Shown here: positions 25,079 through 33,328 of the stretch, in pieces
Layout of the letters: each line of letters begins with the position of its first letter
Position numbering within the stretch: position 1 is the first letter of the stretch
NCBI GenBank assembly: GCA_965249745.1
Contig: OZ252252.1
Coordinates: 3,658,001 to 3,722,000, forward strand
Length of the DNA stretch: 64,000 nucleotides
Direction of reading: 5' to 3'
From: JANYHH01 sp965249745
Lineage (GTDB): Bacteria; Deinococcota; Deinococci; Deinococcales; JAAFIG01
Notes under the pieces: model-generated
The model's database searches: none
What the model was told of the DNA's origin: nothing
Seen by the model: the letters and a program-made list of their open reading frames with translations, nothing else
Position numbers and translations under genes: made by a program

Positions 25079-25732
25079 TTACCTGCTGGACTGGATGAGC
25101 TTGACGAAGCTTGCCTGGACATCGGCGGGGATCGCCTTGCCCTGCTTGAAGCTGGGCTTGCCCTTGACGGTGTAATCCACCAGCAGCGCCGCTTCCCCAG
25201 AGTTCCCCTTGTAAGTTTTTCCATCGCCCGAGGTGTACTCGAAGTTGCCGTAGAGAAACGCCTGATTACGGCTCTGGTCAAACGCGGCCGCGTCGGCACG
25301 AAAGACCGGCGAGGCTGACCTCAAACCACCGACAGCCACGATGATCTTGCGGTCAGGGTACGCGACCGCCCGATCCCCGCTCAAGTTCTTGACGTTGCTG
25401 TCAGTGTAGGAGAGCGGCCCGGCGATGTTCATGCGGTCGTTCTTGATCGTGTAATCCACGCTTTTGGAGCTGATGCTCTCCCCGGTGTTGTTCTTGATTT
25501 TGGCATCGGTGGCTTTCAGGAACTCGTTGTCCTTGTACTGAATGTACTTGGCGTCAATTGAAAAGCCGCGCTTGTTATCGCGGATCACGCCGCCCTGCGG
25601 CAGGGTCACGCTCTGATCGTTGTTGACAATCTGATCGCCGTACGGTTGCGCCACAAAACCCGCTTGCGCTAGAGCCACACCCAGGATCAGGCTCGAGGTG
25701 AATGGAAGAAAAAATCGTCTCATGAGTCGCAT
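25079..25732 (-). CDS. LptA/OstA-like periplasmic protein
   Basis: Protein of 217 residues with a signal peptide (about 1-23, ending ALAQAG). The mature part is a string of beta strands such as AKYIQYKDNEFLKATDAKIKN and ESISSKSVDYTIKNDRMNIAGPLSYTD, the N/D-rich repeat look of OstA-like domains in LptA. It would form part of a periplasmic bridge between the LptF/G-type permease and the LptD-like barrel. Its start overlaps the 3' end of the AlkD gene by 13 bp, and a strong terminator follows it, so expression relative to the LptD-like gene is separated. Confidence 0.6.
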   Translation of the reverse strand: MRLMRRFFLPFTSSLILGVALAQAGFVAQPYGDQIVNNDQSVTLPQGGVIRDNKRGFSIDAKYIQYKDNEFLKATDAKIKNNTGESISSKSVDYTIKNDRMNIAGPLSYTDSNVKNLSGDRAVAYPDRKIIVAVGGLRSASPVFRADAAAFDQSRNQAFLYGNFEYTSGDGKTYKGNSGEAALLVDYTVKGKPSFKQGKAIPADVQASFVKLIQSSR

Positions 25733-26448
25733 TTCATCATAGGCGGGGTGAAAAGCGTGAAGGTTGGCTCAATGGTGGCGCTTTGGGAGAGGTATTTCAG
25801 CGCCTCACGACGCGTCAACTTGGAAAAGGTGTCTGGGTTGGATTTGAGAAGCTGCTGCACGCCCGCTGGGTTTTGCTTGGCGTGTTCGCGGAGCGCCCAA
25901 CCGAGCGCCTTACGAATCCAGAACGACTCGTGGGCAGCGTTCATCAGCGCGTACCGGAACAGCCGTTCCTCGTTAGTCCCGTCGTGATAGCGCAGTTGAT
26001 GCAGGACGGCGATCCGGCGCAGCCAGAGATTGTCGTCTGATGCGAAAGCGTCCATCAAGACCAGCAAACCCGCATCTCGACGCACCAATTCCCCCGCGAG
26101 CCGACTGGCGACGACATCCACCGTGTCCCACCACGGCTTTTCCACGGTCACCAAACGGCCAATCGTTTCCAGTGCGCTCGAGTCCAGGCGTTTCCAGTGG
26201 CGACACAAGGCTCCCAGGGCGGCGTACTGGTACTCACGCTCGGGTAGGTGCCAAAGCGCGGCTGCCACCTCGAGCAGTTCGTCTGAGTCCGGCTGCCAGG
26301 GCTTCCAGAGCGGTTTCAGGACGGCCACCCGTTCAGGGTTGGGAATCCCGAGGAACGCGAACTGGTTCTTCATGTACGCAGCCATCACCACGGCGCGTTC
26401 CGGGTCTCGTCGTGGTTCCAGCGCGGCGCGGACCCGTTCAACCATCAC
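25720..26448 (-). CDS. AlkD-type DNA alkylation repair protein
   Basis: All-helical HEAT-like-repeat DNA glycosylase of about 242 residues that removes bulky or cationic alkyl-purines without base flipping. The family residues are visible: KPWWDTVDVVA (Trp and catalytic Asp equivalent to Trp109/Asp113 of Bacillus AlkD) and SFWIRKALGWALREH near 180 (third aromatic). The minus-strand box TAGACT (26460-26455) ends 6 nt before GTG 26448, so a leaderless GTG start is chosen; ATG 26445 and TTG 26454 are alternatives. It precedes the LptA-like gene, probably by chance co-transcription. Confidence 0.85.
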   Translation of the reverse strand: MMVERVRAALEPRRDPERAVVMAAYMKNQFAFLGIPNPERVAVLKPLWKPWQPDSDELLEVAAALWHLPEREYQYAALGALCRHWKRLDSSALETIGRLVTVEKPWWDTVDVVASRLAGELVRRDAGLLVLMDAFASDDNLWLRRIAVLHQLRYHDGTNEERLFRYALMNAAHESFWIRKALGWALREHAKQNPAGVQQLLKSNPDTFSKLTRREALKYLSQSATIEPTFTLFTPPMMKCDS

Positions 26449-26508
26449 CCGCAAAGTCTACCTGGTAATCTGAGCGCCGCCTCAGGTCTGACTCGAGGTC
26501 TCAACCCT

Positions 26509-27273
26509 ATGAAAACTTCCCTGACTCTTGGCTTGTCTATCCTATTCATAACTGCTGCTGCTGTCGTCCTCGCCTCGAGCGTCAGTGAGGTGAAATCGAA
26601 GGGGCAGCTCACCCTCGGGACGGACCCGCAGTACGCGCCGTTCGAGTCACGCGATGAGAAGGGCGTAATCGTCGGTTTCGATGTAGACATGGCCTCGGCC
26701 GTGGCTAAAAAACTCGGGGTCAGGCTAGCAGTCCAACCGACGGTGCTGGATGCCCTGCCCGCCGCGCTCGGGAATCGCCGGGTGGACTTGGCGGTCAGCG
26801 GCGTGACGGCCCGAGCGGATTGGAAGAAGCAGCTCGAGTTCAGCGACGTGTACTTCGACAATTCGCAGGTCTACGCCGTGCGCGACGGCAATCCCGGAAA
26901 GTTTCAGACCGCCAGCCTGAAGGGGCGCACGGTCGGCGTGCGCGCCAACACCACGGGATTCCTGGCCGCCGACGAGCAACTCAAACCCAAAGGCGCGAAA
27001 CTGAAGGTCTACAGCAACGTGGCTGACGGCTTAAAGGAATTGCGCGGCGGCAAAGTGGACGCGATGATCCTGGACGCCCCGAGCCTGGAATACTTGCAGC
27101 AGAAGCAACCCAACACCTATCAGCGCCTCGAGACGACCCTGACGAGTGAGCAGTACGTGATGGCGGTCAAGCGCGGCAGCGACCTGCTGGGCGTGGTGAA
27201 TGGAACGATTCGTGACCTGCACAACAGCGGCGAGTACACGAAGCTGCTCGAGCGGTGGATCGTCGAGAAGTAG
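26509..27273 (+). CDS. Amino-acid ABC transporter substrate-binding protein
   Basis: SBP_bac_3 protein of 254 residues with a signal peptide (about 1-22). The mature protein starts KSKGQLTLGTDPQYAPFESRD and has IVGFDVDMASAVAKKLGV, VDLAVSGVTARADWKKQLEFSDVYF and the ligand Arg/Asp positions of polar amino-acid receptors (TGFLAADEQL; VDAMILDAPSL). Permease and ATPase genes are not adjacent, so it must work with components encoded elsewhere. TAATCT at about 26465 may be the -10 of its promoter. Confidence 0.88.
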   Translation: MKTSLTLGLSILFITAAAVVLASSVSEVKSKGQLTLGTDPQYAPFESRDEKGVIVGFDVDMASAVAKKLGVRLAVQPTVLDALPAALGNRRVDLAVSGVTARADWKKQLEFSDVYFDNSQVYAVRDGNPGKFQTASLKGRTVGVRANTTGFLAADEQLKPKGAKLKVYSNVADGLKELRGGKVDAMILDAPSLEYLQQKQPNTYQRLETTLTSEQYVMAVKRGSDLLGVVNGTIRDLHNSGEYTKLLERWIVEK

Positions 27274-27299
27274 CGCCAGCGCTCAGAAATTAGTTCAGC

Positions 27300-28325
27300 T
27301 CAGCCCTGTGAGGAGGTCGCACCTTGAGCGGGAACCCGTAACCGCTCGAGTTCAGCTTCCCGTTCGGCAAGGGCCGCCTCGAGTTCCTTGACGCGTGACA
27401 GGCTGGTATCCAGTTGCGCCACGCGGTCTCGAGCGGCGGTCAGTTCGGCGTTGCGCTGATGCAGTTCGTCCTTCAAGACTGGCACGGTGGCAATCTGGCG
27501 TTCCAGGTCCAGAACTCTGAGTTGGGTTTGTTGCAGTTCCAGCTTCGCGCCCGCGTCGGATTCCAGGGCGGCGCTCTTGCTCTGGGCGGCGCTCAGATCG
27601 CGTTCCAAACCATCCAGTCGCGCCTGGGTTTCCGGGCTGAGACCGCGACCTTCCAGGTCGTCAATTCTGGCCTTCAAAGTCTCGAATTGCCGCATTCCAT
27701 CACGGGTCCGGGCGACCTCCGCCACCGCCTCATCGAGCGCCAATCGGATCTTACGTTGCGCGGCCTCGGCGTCACTGGCCTTCAGGGCCGCCTCGCCCGC
27801 CTCTTTAATGAGCTTGGACTTGTTCGCCTCGAGGTCAGTCACGCGCCCCTCTAATTCGGTCACGGTCGCGGCTTTCAGTTGCAGCCCTTCAAATCCGGCG
27901 GTTCTGGTTTTCAGCGCAGACAATTCGGCCTGGGTCTCCTCGAGACTCGCAGCCATCGTGTCGGCGGCTGTGACCTTCGGACGGGCAGTTTGCAACTCCG
28001 CCTGAGCCGTCTCGAGACGCTGACGGACCGCTTCAAAGCCCTGCAATTGCAGGCGCAGGTCGGCGTTGGCCCGCTCGAAACCCTCCAGCTTGGGCAGGCG
28101 CACGCTTAGCTCTTTGACCTGTGTTTCCAGGGCATCTCTGGCTTGGAGCGCCCTGGCCGTCTCCAGCCGCGCGTTTTCCAGGTCAGTGTGAACGCGACCC
28201 AACTGACCGCGCAAGCTGACAGCTTCGTCGGTAGGGGCAACAAGGCGTTTCTGGTTGCGCGGGATCAGGAAACCCACGATCCCGCCGACGACCAGTCCGA
28301 GGACAATCCAAAGAAATTCTGTCAT
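27300..28325 (-). CDS. Membrane-anchored coiled-coil protein
   Basis: Protein of 341 residues. Residues 3-22 form one transmembrane helix with small Gly motifs (VLGLVVGGIVGFLI), then a basic stop (RNQKR), and residues 35-330 are almost unbroken coiled coil with repeats of the type ARLDGLERDLSAAQSKSAALE. No catalytic motif. The arrangement suggests a cytoplasmic or periplasmic rod anchored in the membrane, possibly structural or division related. A minus-strand TAGAAT box lies 11 nt upstream of the ATG. Function not recognised. Confidence 0.8.
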   Translation of the reverse strand: MTEFLWIVLGLVVGGIVGFLIPRNQKRLVAPTDEAVSLRGQLGRVHTDLENARLETARALQARDALETQVKELSVRLPKLEGFERANADLRLQLQGFEAVRQRLETAQAELQTARPKVTAADTMAASLEETQAELSALKTRTAGFEGLQLKAATVTELEGRVTDLEANKSKLIKEAGEAALKASDAEAAQRKIRLALDEAVAEVARTRDGMRQFETLKARIDDLEGRGLSPETQARLDGLERDLSAAQSKSAALESDAGAKLELQQTQLRVLDLERQIATVPVLKDELHQRNAELTAARDRVAQLDTSLSRVKELEAALAEREAELERLRVPAQGATSSQG

Positions 28326-28382
28326 GGTTCCCGCGCATTCTACTCGCCGGACGGCTTTGTACGCAGCGTCGTAGGCTGAGGC

Positions 28383-28844
28383 GTGGAAAACCTGATCAAA
28401 GAGGTGCTGGAACGCTGCCTGAAACTCGAGACGCGGGAGTTACCCGTGGAGTTCGCCGAGGGTGACGTGACGATCTGGCTCCCGGAATCCCTTGAGGCCG
28501 ATCCCGTGCTGGCCGCTCGGGTGACCGAGCGGCGACTGTGCATGTTGCTCGAGGACGACGCGCAAGACGCCCTGGTGCGCCAGCTCAACACCTATTCCAG
28601 CGTATCGGCCTTGAACGTCACGGTGGACCGTTTCAATCTGCCGAGCGCTAAAACCTGGGTGCTGGCTCCAGGCCTGGAAGACCCTGACCTGCAAACTGAT
28701 CTGATCGCGTTGTACGGCTTGACCGTTCACGAAACCGCCACCGGATTCGCGGCCAGCGCCGAGGGTCAGCTCCCGGTTCACGGCGCGACTCGAGGGGAGG
28801 CGCTGGCGAGGGCGGCGCTGGTGGCGGAGGGCGCAGCATCGTAG
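28383..28844 (+). CDS. Conserved-type hypothetical protein (153 aa)
   Basis: Acidic soluble protein of 153 residues that I do not recognise. It has no signal peptide or membrane segment. The GTG start lies 5 nt after TAGGCT (28372-28377), the leaderless arrangement. It is divergent from the coiled-coil protein gene, sharing a 57-bp promoter region. Codon use and GC match the neighbours, and CTCGAG sites are read in frame as Leu-Glu. Confidence 0.65.
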   Translation: MENLIKEVLERCLKLETRELPVEFAEGDVTIWLPESLEADPVLAARVTERRLCMLLEDDAQDALVRQLNTYSSVSALNVTVDRFNLPSAKTWVLAPGLEDPDLQTDLIALYGLTVHETATGFAASAEGQLPVHGATRGEALARAALVAEGAAS

Positions 28845-28929
28845 AAGGCAGCGTCGTAGAAGATAGATATAGCATCAGCCCGCATCACGAGTGAACCTAT
28901 GATGCAGGTTGATGGAATAGGGATGCCGA

Positions 28930-30141
28930 TCAGTACCCGGCTAGACCCTCAGCGCCGAGTTTCGGCAATCCGGTTCCGTCGCCCCCAACCAGCGCCGTCA
29001 GATTTCCATCGGCGGCGATGCGGTACGCGGCGATCAGGCCCAACCCGGAAAACTGCTGATAGAAAAACTTGCCGTCCTGGCTGCTGACCGCGTCCACCGG
29101 GCCGCTGGCCGGGTTACCCATGAAATCGAAGGTTCCCTGCGGGGCGCGTGATGCCGCATTGCCCTTCAGCAGCGTCAGAGCGCCGTCGGAAACCGTGTAA
29201 ACAGAGACATTGCTCGAGGCCGTATTGGAGGCATACAGATATTGGCCATCCGGGGTCAAGGTCAGCCAGCAGGTCGCGTTCTGATTGTTCGTGACGTTCG
29301 GCGTGATTGGCGTGATGCTCCCCGACGGGTCAACCTTGTACGACGAGACCGATCCCTTGTTCTTCTGACCGGGATGCACCTCGCTGACGAGCAGCGTCGC
29401 ATCATCCACCCAGGCGGCCCCGAAGGGACCTGAAACGGCGCTCGGGTTGAGCACGGGTGTACCGAGTGTGCCATCGTCATTGACGGGGAAGAGATCCACA
29501 TGACCGGTCATCAACTCACTGACCTCGAGCAGCTTGCCGTTCGGACTGAACAACACTTGCGTCACCAGCGTTTTGCCACTCATTGAGTACGCCGCGCCAC
29601 GAATCGCCGATAAGACACCCGCGCTTGACACCTTGAATCCGGTCAATTGCACCCCGGATTTGTTGGCTTTGGCGTGCCCCACGTACAATACCGAGCCGTT
29701 GAAACTCAAGCCTGTGGGCTGGTCGCCGCCGCTAGGAACATGTCCAACCAGTTTCACCGAACCCGCCGAGTCCACCGTAAAGCTCGAGACCGTGCCGCTT
29801 CCGGCGTTGACCGCAAACAACAGGTGATGATCGGCGCTCAAGACTAGGCTGTCATTGGAGAACAGCGGGTCTACGGCTTCCTTTTTAAGATCGGGGACGA
29901 ACTTGCCTCCGACACCATTGCCCCCAGTGGGGGTTATCTCGAGCCGTTTCAGTTTCCCATCAGCACCGCGCCCGTAATGCACGATGGCGTTTCCCCGAGC
30001 GGCATTGGTCATGGCGTACAGATGCCCCGCAAAGTTCCCGCTCATCATGGTTTGGTTGCCGTTTTGAGCCAGTACGATGCCAGCTCCGAGGGCCAGAGCG
30101 CTTGGAATCAGCCAATTCATGGGTTTGTGTGATCGTTTCAC
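28930..30141 (-). CDS. Secreted lactonase-type beta-propeller protein
   Basis: Protein of 403 residues with a signal peptide (about 1-25, ending VLAQ). The rest shows repeated blade motifs such as SADHHLLFAVNAGSGTVSSFTVD, FSPNGKLLEVSELMTGHVDLFPV and TPDGQYLYASNTASSNVSVYTV, which match the seven-bladed 6-phosphogluconolactonase/YVTN-like fold (PF10282). Export argues against a cytosolic lactonase role. GTG 30141 is preceded by AAGGAG with 7-nt spacing. Function in the envelope or medium is unknown. Confidence 0.8.
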   Translation of the reverse strand: MKRSHKPMNWLIPSALALGAGIVLAQNGNQTMMSGNFAGHLYAMTNAARGNAIVHYGRGADGKLKRLEITPTGGNGVGGKFVPDLKKEAVDPLFSNDSLVLSADHHLLFAVNAGSGTVSSFTVDSAGSVKLVGHVPSGGDQPTGLSFNGSVLYVGHAKANKSGVQLTGFKVSSAGVLSAIRGAAYSMSGKTLVTQVLFSPNGKLLEVSELMTGHVDLFPVNDDGTLGTPVLNPSAVSGPFGAAWVDDATLLVSEVHPGQKNKGSVSSYKVDPSGSITPITPNVTNNQNATCWLTLTPDGQYLYASNTASSNVSVYTVSDGALTLLKGNAASRAPQGTFDFMGNPASGPVDAVSSQDGKFFYQQFSGLGLIAAYRIAADGNLTALVGGDGTGLPKLGAEGLAGY

Positions 30142-30861
30142 GATAAAACTCCTTTACTTCAACGGTGGAGCTTCATGCTCCGGCACACGACGCAAGAAGC
30201 GTCTCGTGACCCCTGAGGGCGAACGACGAGAACCGAAAAGTGGTTCGAGCGGCCCGATTCGAATCAGGTCACGAGCGAACGCCTAAAAGTACGGAGACGC
30301 AGACCGAGGGGTTCATTCGGAAGCCTCTGATTGGACTCGGGTTCAGTCAATTTACCACGTTTTCAACGAATGCTTACTGAAATGTAAAAGACTTAACCTT
30401 TCGCGGGTAAGTTTACTGAATAAGCATAGCCACCTGATGCACACCTGTGACCGAGCAAACCCTACCCTGAGCTAGCTGCGACTCGAGCAAGCACGATGAA
30501 CGATCAATCTTGAGGAAGCGAATCCTCAAGGACTGCCAACGACTCGAGGATTCGTTGGAGCGAACTGTCATTTTCGTCCTGTAAGCTCCGTGAAGCTCGA
30601 GGGGTGACGACGAATAGCGCTGGTAGCGTGGCATGGGCATTTTGGGATTGCGGCCCAGAAATTGCGCCCACTGATTGCGTCACACTCTATCTTTTGCGAG
30701 GCTCATGCAATCAAGAACCTGGAGCCGAGGCTCAAGATATGCAACTCCTAGAGTCATCCATGAGGTACGCCCGATCACTCGAGCGTTGCGACGACTAGGC
30801 AAGCCTCAGGGAATGAGACCCTCCGAGATTAAAGGAAACGAATGCCTGGAACGTTTTACTT
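30142..30861. other. 720-bp intergenic region with nested inverted repeats and a repeat copy
   Basis: No convincing gene. CTCCG (30178-30182) pairs with CGGAG (30292-30296), and inside it CTCGTGACC (30203-30211) pairs with GGTCACGAG (30267-30275), a nested pattern of about 120 nt just upstream of the lactonase-type gene. It matches no RNA family I recognise. The 75-bp repeat copy 2 is at 30758-30832. Confidence 0.45.
30758..30832. repeat. 75-bp intergenic repeat, copy 2
   Basis: Ungapped match to 4634-4708 (63 of 75 bases). The strictly kept parts are GAGGTACGCCC, ATCACTCGAGCGTTGCGAC and GAGATTAA; differences cluster in the middle. The hairpin near its end is AGGG...CCCT here versus GGGG...CCCC in copy 1, so pairing ability survives. 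May be a structured RNA element or a dispersed small repeat. Confidence 0.7.
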
Positions 30862-31053
30862 TTAGCGCCGCCTCGGAAATCTCGGTCCAACGGTCGCCGG
30901 TTGCCGACGCCGTTCCGGGTTGTGGCTGGGCGGCGAAGCTTCCGCACCACCCGCGCCGGGGCGCGGCTCTCGAGGCGCACCGACCCCGATCAGATCGCCT
31001 CCATCCGAGTCCCCATCGGGGCGTTTACGTCTGGGCAGTTCCAGGGTCAACAT
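30862..31053 (-). CDS. Possible small Pro/Arg-rich protein (63 aa)
   Basis: ATG 31053 lies 6 nt after a good minus-strand -10 box TACAAT (31065-31060), the leaderless style of this genome. The product is rich in Pro, Arg, Gly and Asp, probably disordered, with no recognised domain. It follows mgsA on the same strand with 19 bp between. Coding status is uncertain; overlapping frames in this GC-rich stretch are also open. Confidence 0.3.
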   Translation of the reverse strand: MLTLELPRRKRPDGDSDGGDLIGVGAPREPRPGAGGAEASPPSHNPERRRQPATVGPRFPRRR

Positions 31054-31072
31054 CCCAGAATTGTACTCGAGT

Positions 31073-31474
31073 TCATGAGGTCGGGATCAAGAGGTCAGGC
31101 TGAACCTCGAGCCAGTCGCAGAGCGCCGTGGCACTGCTGACGTTCGTGGCCAGCGGCACGTCGTGAACGTCACAGATTCGTAGCAAGGCGCTGACATCGG
31201 GTTCGTGCGGCTGAGCGGTCAACGGATCGCGGAAGAAGAACACCGCCCGCACCCGATCCTCGGCCACCAGACCGCCAATCTGCTGATCGCCGCCCATCGG
31301 GCCCGACAGCATTCGCCGCACCTCGAGACCCGTGGTTTCAAAAATGATGCGCCCGGTCGTCCCAGTGGCGACCAGCGGGAACCGAGCAAAGACCTCGCGG
31401 CGTAGGGTAACGAATTCTGACAGATCATCCTTCTTGTCGTCGTGGGCGATTAGGGCCACCAGTTCTCGAGGCAT
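31073..31474 (-). CDS. mgsA: Methylglyoxal synthase
   Basis: Enzyme of 133 residues converting dihydroxyacetone phosphate to methylglyoxal, a bypass of lower glycolysis under phosphate stress. Family motifs are intact: the N-terminal ALIAHDDKKDDL, TGTTG phosphate loop (about 37-41), GPMGGDQQIG (about 58-67, with the catalytic Asp) and FFRDPLTAQPHEPDV. The ATG lies 6 nt after TAGGCT (31486-31481) on the minus strand, suggesting a leaderless mRNA. DHAP-forming aldolases at 14-16 kb make methylglyoxal formation relevant, but the genes are far apart. Confidence 0.95.
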   Translation of the reverse strand: MPRELVALIAHDDKKDDLSEFVTLRREVFARFPLVATGTTGRIIFETTGLEVRRMLSGPMGGDQQIGGLVAEDRVRAVFFFRDPLTAQPHEPDVSALLRICDVHDVPLATNVSSATALCDWLEVQPDLLIPTS

Positions 31475-31535
31475 GGGTTCAGCCTATCAGCCCAGACGCG
31501 TGGACGCTTCAACCTGGCAGGGTAGAATCGGCATT

Positions 31536-32321
31536 GTGATTGACACGCATTGCCACCTGGACGGGGTGGAGAACCCGCTCGAGGCGGCGAACGAGTCCGG
31601 CTTGACGGCGCTTGTCACGATCGGTTTCAACCCGGAGCGAGCGAGAAGTTGTCTGGCGCTGGCAGATACCATCCCGCACGTGTATGCGACCGTGGGCTTG
31701 CACCCAGTGGATGCGCTGCTAGACTCACAGGAATTGAGGGCTGAGATTGAACGTCTGGCAACCCACCCAAAAGTCGTGGGGATCGGTGAGAGTGGCGTGG
31801 ACGGGTACTGGGACGCGGCTCCCAGAAACGGGCAACTCGCCGCCCTCGAGTGGCAGCTCGATCTGGCGCGACGCTTAGACTTGCCCGTCGTGATTCACAC
31901 CCGCGACAAGGACGGACGGCGAACGGCCTTCGCCGACTGCGCGGCGGCGCTAAAAAACGCGGGCTGGGGTCGAGGCATTCTGCACTGTTTCGCCGGGGAC
32001 ACCCAACTGCTCGAGGTCGGGCTGGAGCTAGGATTTCACGTGTCATACGCGGGGAATTTGACCTACAAGAAGGCGGTGACGATTCGGGATTCGGCGCTAG
32101 CAGTCCCGATGGATCGGTTACTGGTTGAGACCGACGCGCCGTATCTGGCACCCGTCCCGCATCGGGGCCAGAAAAACCGTCCCGCCTTCGTGCGGTTCAC
32201 CCTGTCAGCCCTGGCAGAGCTGCGCGGTCGGAGCTTCGAGGAGATGGACTCCATCACGTCAGACAACGCTCGAGCGGTCTACCGATTGCCGCTGACCTCA
32301 GCTCCAGTCCTCAGGCAATGA
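31536..32321 (+). CDS. tatD: TatD-family metal-dependent DNase
   Basis: TIM-barrel hydrolase of 261 residues. Metal ligands are in IDTHCHLD (residues 2-9), the Glu of GIGESGVDGYW, HTRDK, LHCFAG and ETDAPYLAP, all standard for TatD/YcfH nucleases acting in DNA repair or turnover. GTG 31536 is chosen: it directly precedes the first motif and lies 7 nt after the box TAGAAT (31523-31528), so the mRNA is probably leaderless. Longer frames upstream overlap mgsA antisense. The gene is convergent with queA (11-bp overlap). Confidence 0.92.
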   Translation: MIDTHCHLDGVENPLEAANESGLTALVTIGFNPERARSCLALADTIPHVYATVGLHPVDALLDSQELRAEIERLATHPKVVGIGESGVDGYWDAAPRNGQLAALEWQLDLARRLDLPVVIHTRDKDGRRTAFADCAAALKNAGWGRGILHCFAGDTQLLEVGLELGFHVSYAGNLTYKKAVTIRDSALAVPMDRLLVETDAPYLAPVPHRGQKNRPAFVRFTLSALAELRGRSFEEMDSITSDNARAVYRLPLTSAPVLRQ

Positions 32322-33321
32322 ACATCGCGTCGCCCAGACTGTAAAAACGATACTCACGCTCGAGCGCCACCCGGTACGCGGCCCGCATCGTCTCGTAACC
32401 GGAGAGGGCCGCGACCAGCATCAGCAGGGTGCTGCGCGGCAGGTGAAAATTGGTCACGAGCGCGTCCACCACCCGAAACTGAAACCCAGGCCGAATGAAG
32501 ATCGCCGTCTCCCCCGCCCCCGTTTCGAGCCGACCGTCTCTCCAAGCGCTTTCCAGGGTTCGCACCGAAGTCGTCCCGACTGCGACCACGCGCCGCCCCT
32601 CGAGTTTCGCCCTGGTCACAGCCACCGCCGTGCGTTCCGGGACGCTGTACGGTTCGCTGTGCATGACGTGACTGCTCAAATCGGTCACAGGCTTGAAGGT
32701 TCCCGCACCGACGTGCAGGGTCAGAAACTCTATCTCCACGCCCATCACTCGCAACCGCTCAAGCAATTCAGGCGTGAAGTGCAATCCCGCCGTCGGAGCC
32801 GCAACCGATCCGGCATCCCTGGCATAAACCGTTTGATACCGCCCTCGAGCCGCCTCGGAGTCCGCGATGTACGGCGGCAGTGGCACGGCTCCCAGGGTGG
32901 ACAGGTGCGGCTTGATGTCCTCGGAAAACCGCAACTCCCGCGCCCCATCCTCCAAAACGCGCTCCACGGCTGCTGTGACCCCTTCACCAAACTCAATGAA
33001 ACTGCCCGGCTTCAGGCGCTTCGCCGGTTTCAAGTAGGCGCTCCAAAGATCCGGGGCGAGTTCGCGCAGCAGCAACACCTCGAGCTTGCCACCGGTGGGT
33101 TTGTGGGCTGATAAGCGCGCCGGGATCACCTGGGTCTGATTGAAAACCATCAGATCCCCGGCGCGCAAGTATGCGGTCAAATCACGGAACTGGCGATGCT
33201 CAAACTCAAAGCTTCCTCGCCGCACCACCAGCAAACGGCTCGAGTCTCTCGGTTCCGCCCCCGTCTGCGCGATGCGTCCAGGCGGCAAGTCGAAATCGAA
33301 ATCCTCGAGCGTGTACGTCAC
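32311..33321 (-). CDS. queA: S-adenosylmethionine:tRNA ribosyltransferase-isomerase
   Basis: Enzyme of about 336 residues that transfers the ribosyl part of SAM to preQ1-tRNA in queuosine synthesis. Hallmarks: EDFDFDLPPGRIAQ near the start, SSRLLVV, PARLSAHKPTGGKLEVLLL, SVAAPTAGLHFTPELL (family signature) and LTLHVGAGTFKPV, then VVDALVTNFHLPRSTLLMLV. GTG 33321 is chosen because it directly precedes the conserved N terminus; the open frame upstream overlaps the NYN gene. It begins 7 bp after that gene's stop, so the two are co-transcribed. Confidence 0.95.
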   Translation of the reverse strand: MTYTLEDFDFDLPPGRIAQTGAEPRDSSRLLVVRRGSFEFEHRQFRDLTAYLRAGDLMVFNQTQVIPARLSAHKPTGGKLEVLLLRELAPDLWSAYLKPAKRLKPGSFIEFGEGVTAAVERVLEDGARELRFSEDIKPHLSTLGAVPLPPYIADSEAARGRYQTVYARDAGSVAAPTAGLHFTPELLERLRVMGVEIEFLTLHVGAGTFKPVTDLSSHVMHSEPYSVPERTAVAVTRAKLEGRRVVAVGTTSVRTLESAWRDGRLETGAGETAIFIRPGFQFRVVDALVTNFHLPRSTLLMLVAALSGYETMRAAYRVALEREYRFYSLGDAMFIA

Positions 33322-33328
33322 GAGCGCG

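Noticed and set aside
30241..30275. tRNA T-arm-like GATTCGAATC
   Set aside because: No acceptor stem, anticodon arm or D-arm could be built around it on either strand.
30675..31103. 142-codon plus-strand frame over the 75-bp repeat
   Set aside because: Basic low-complexity product, crosses the repeat and the mgsA end, no start signals; treated as non-coding.
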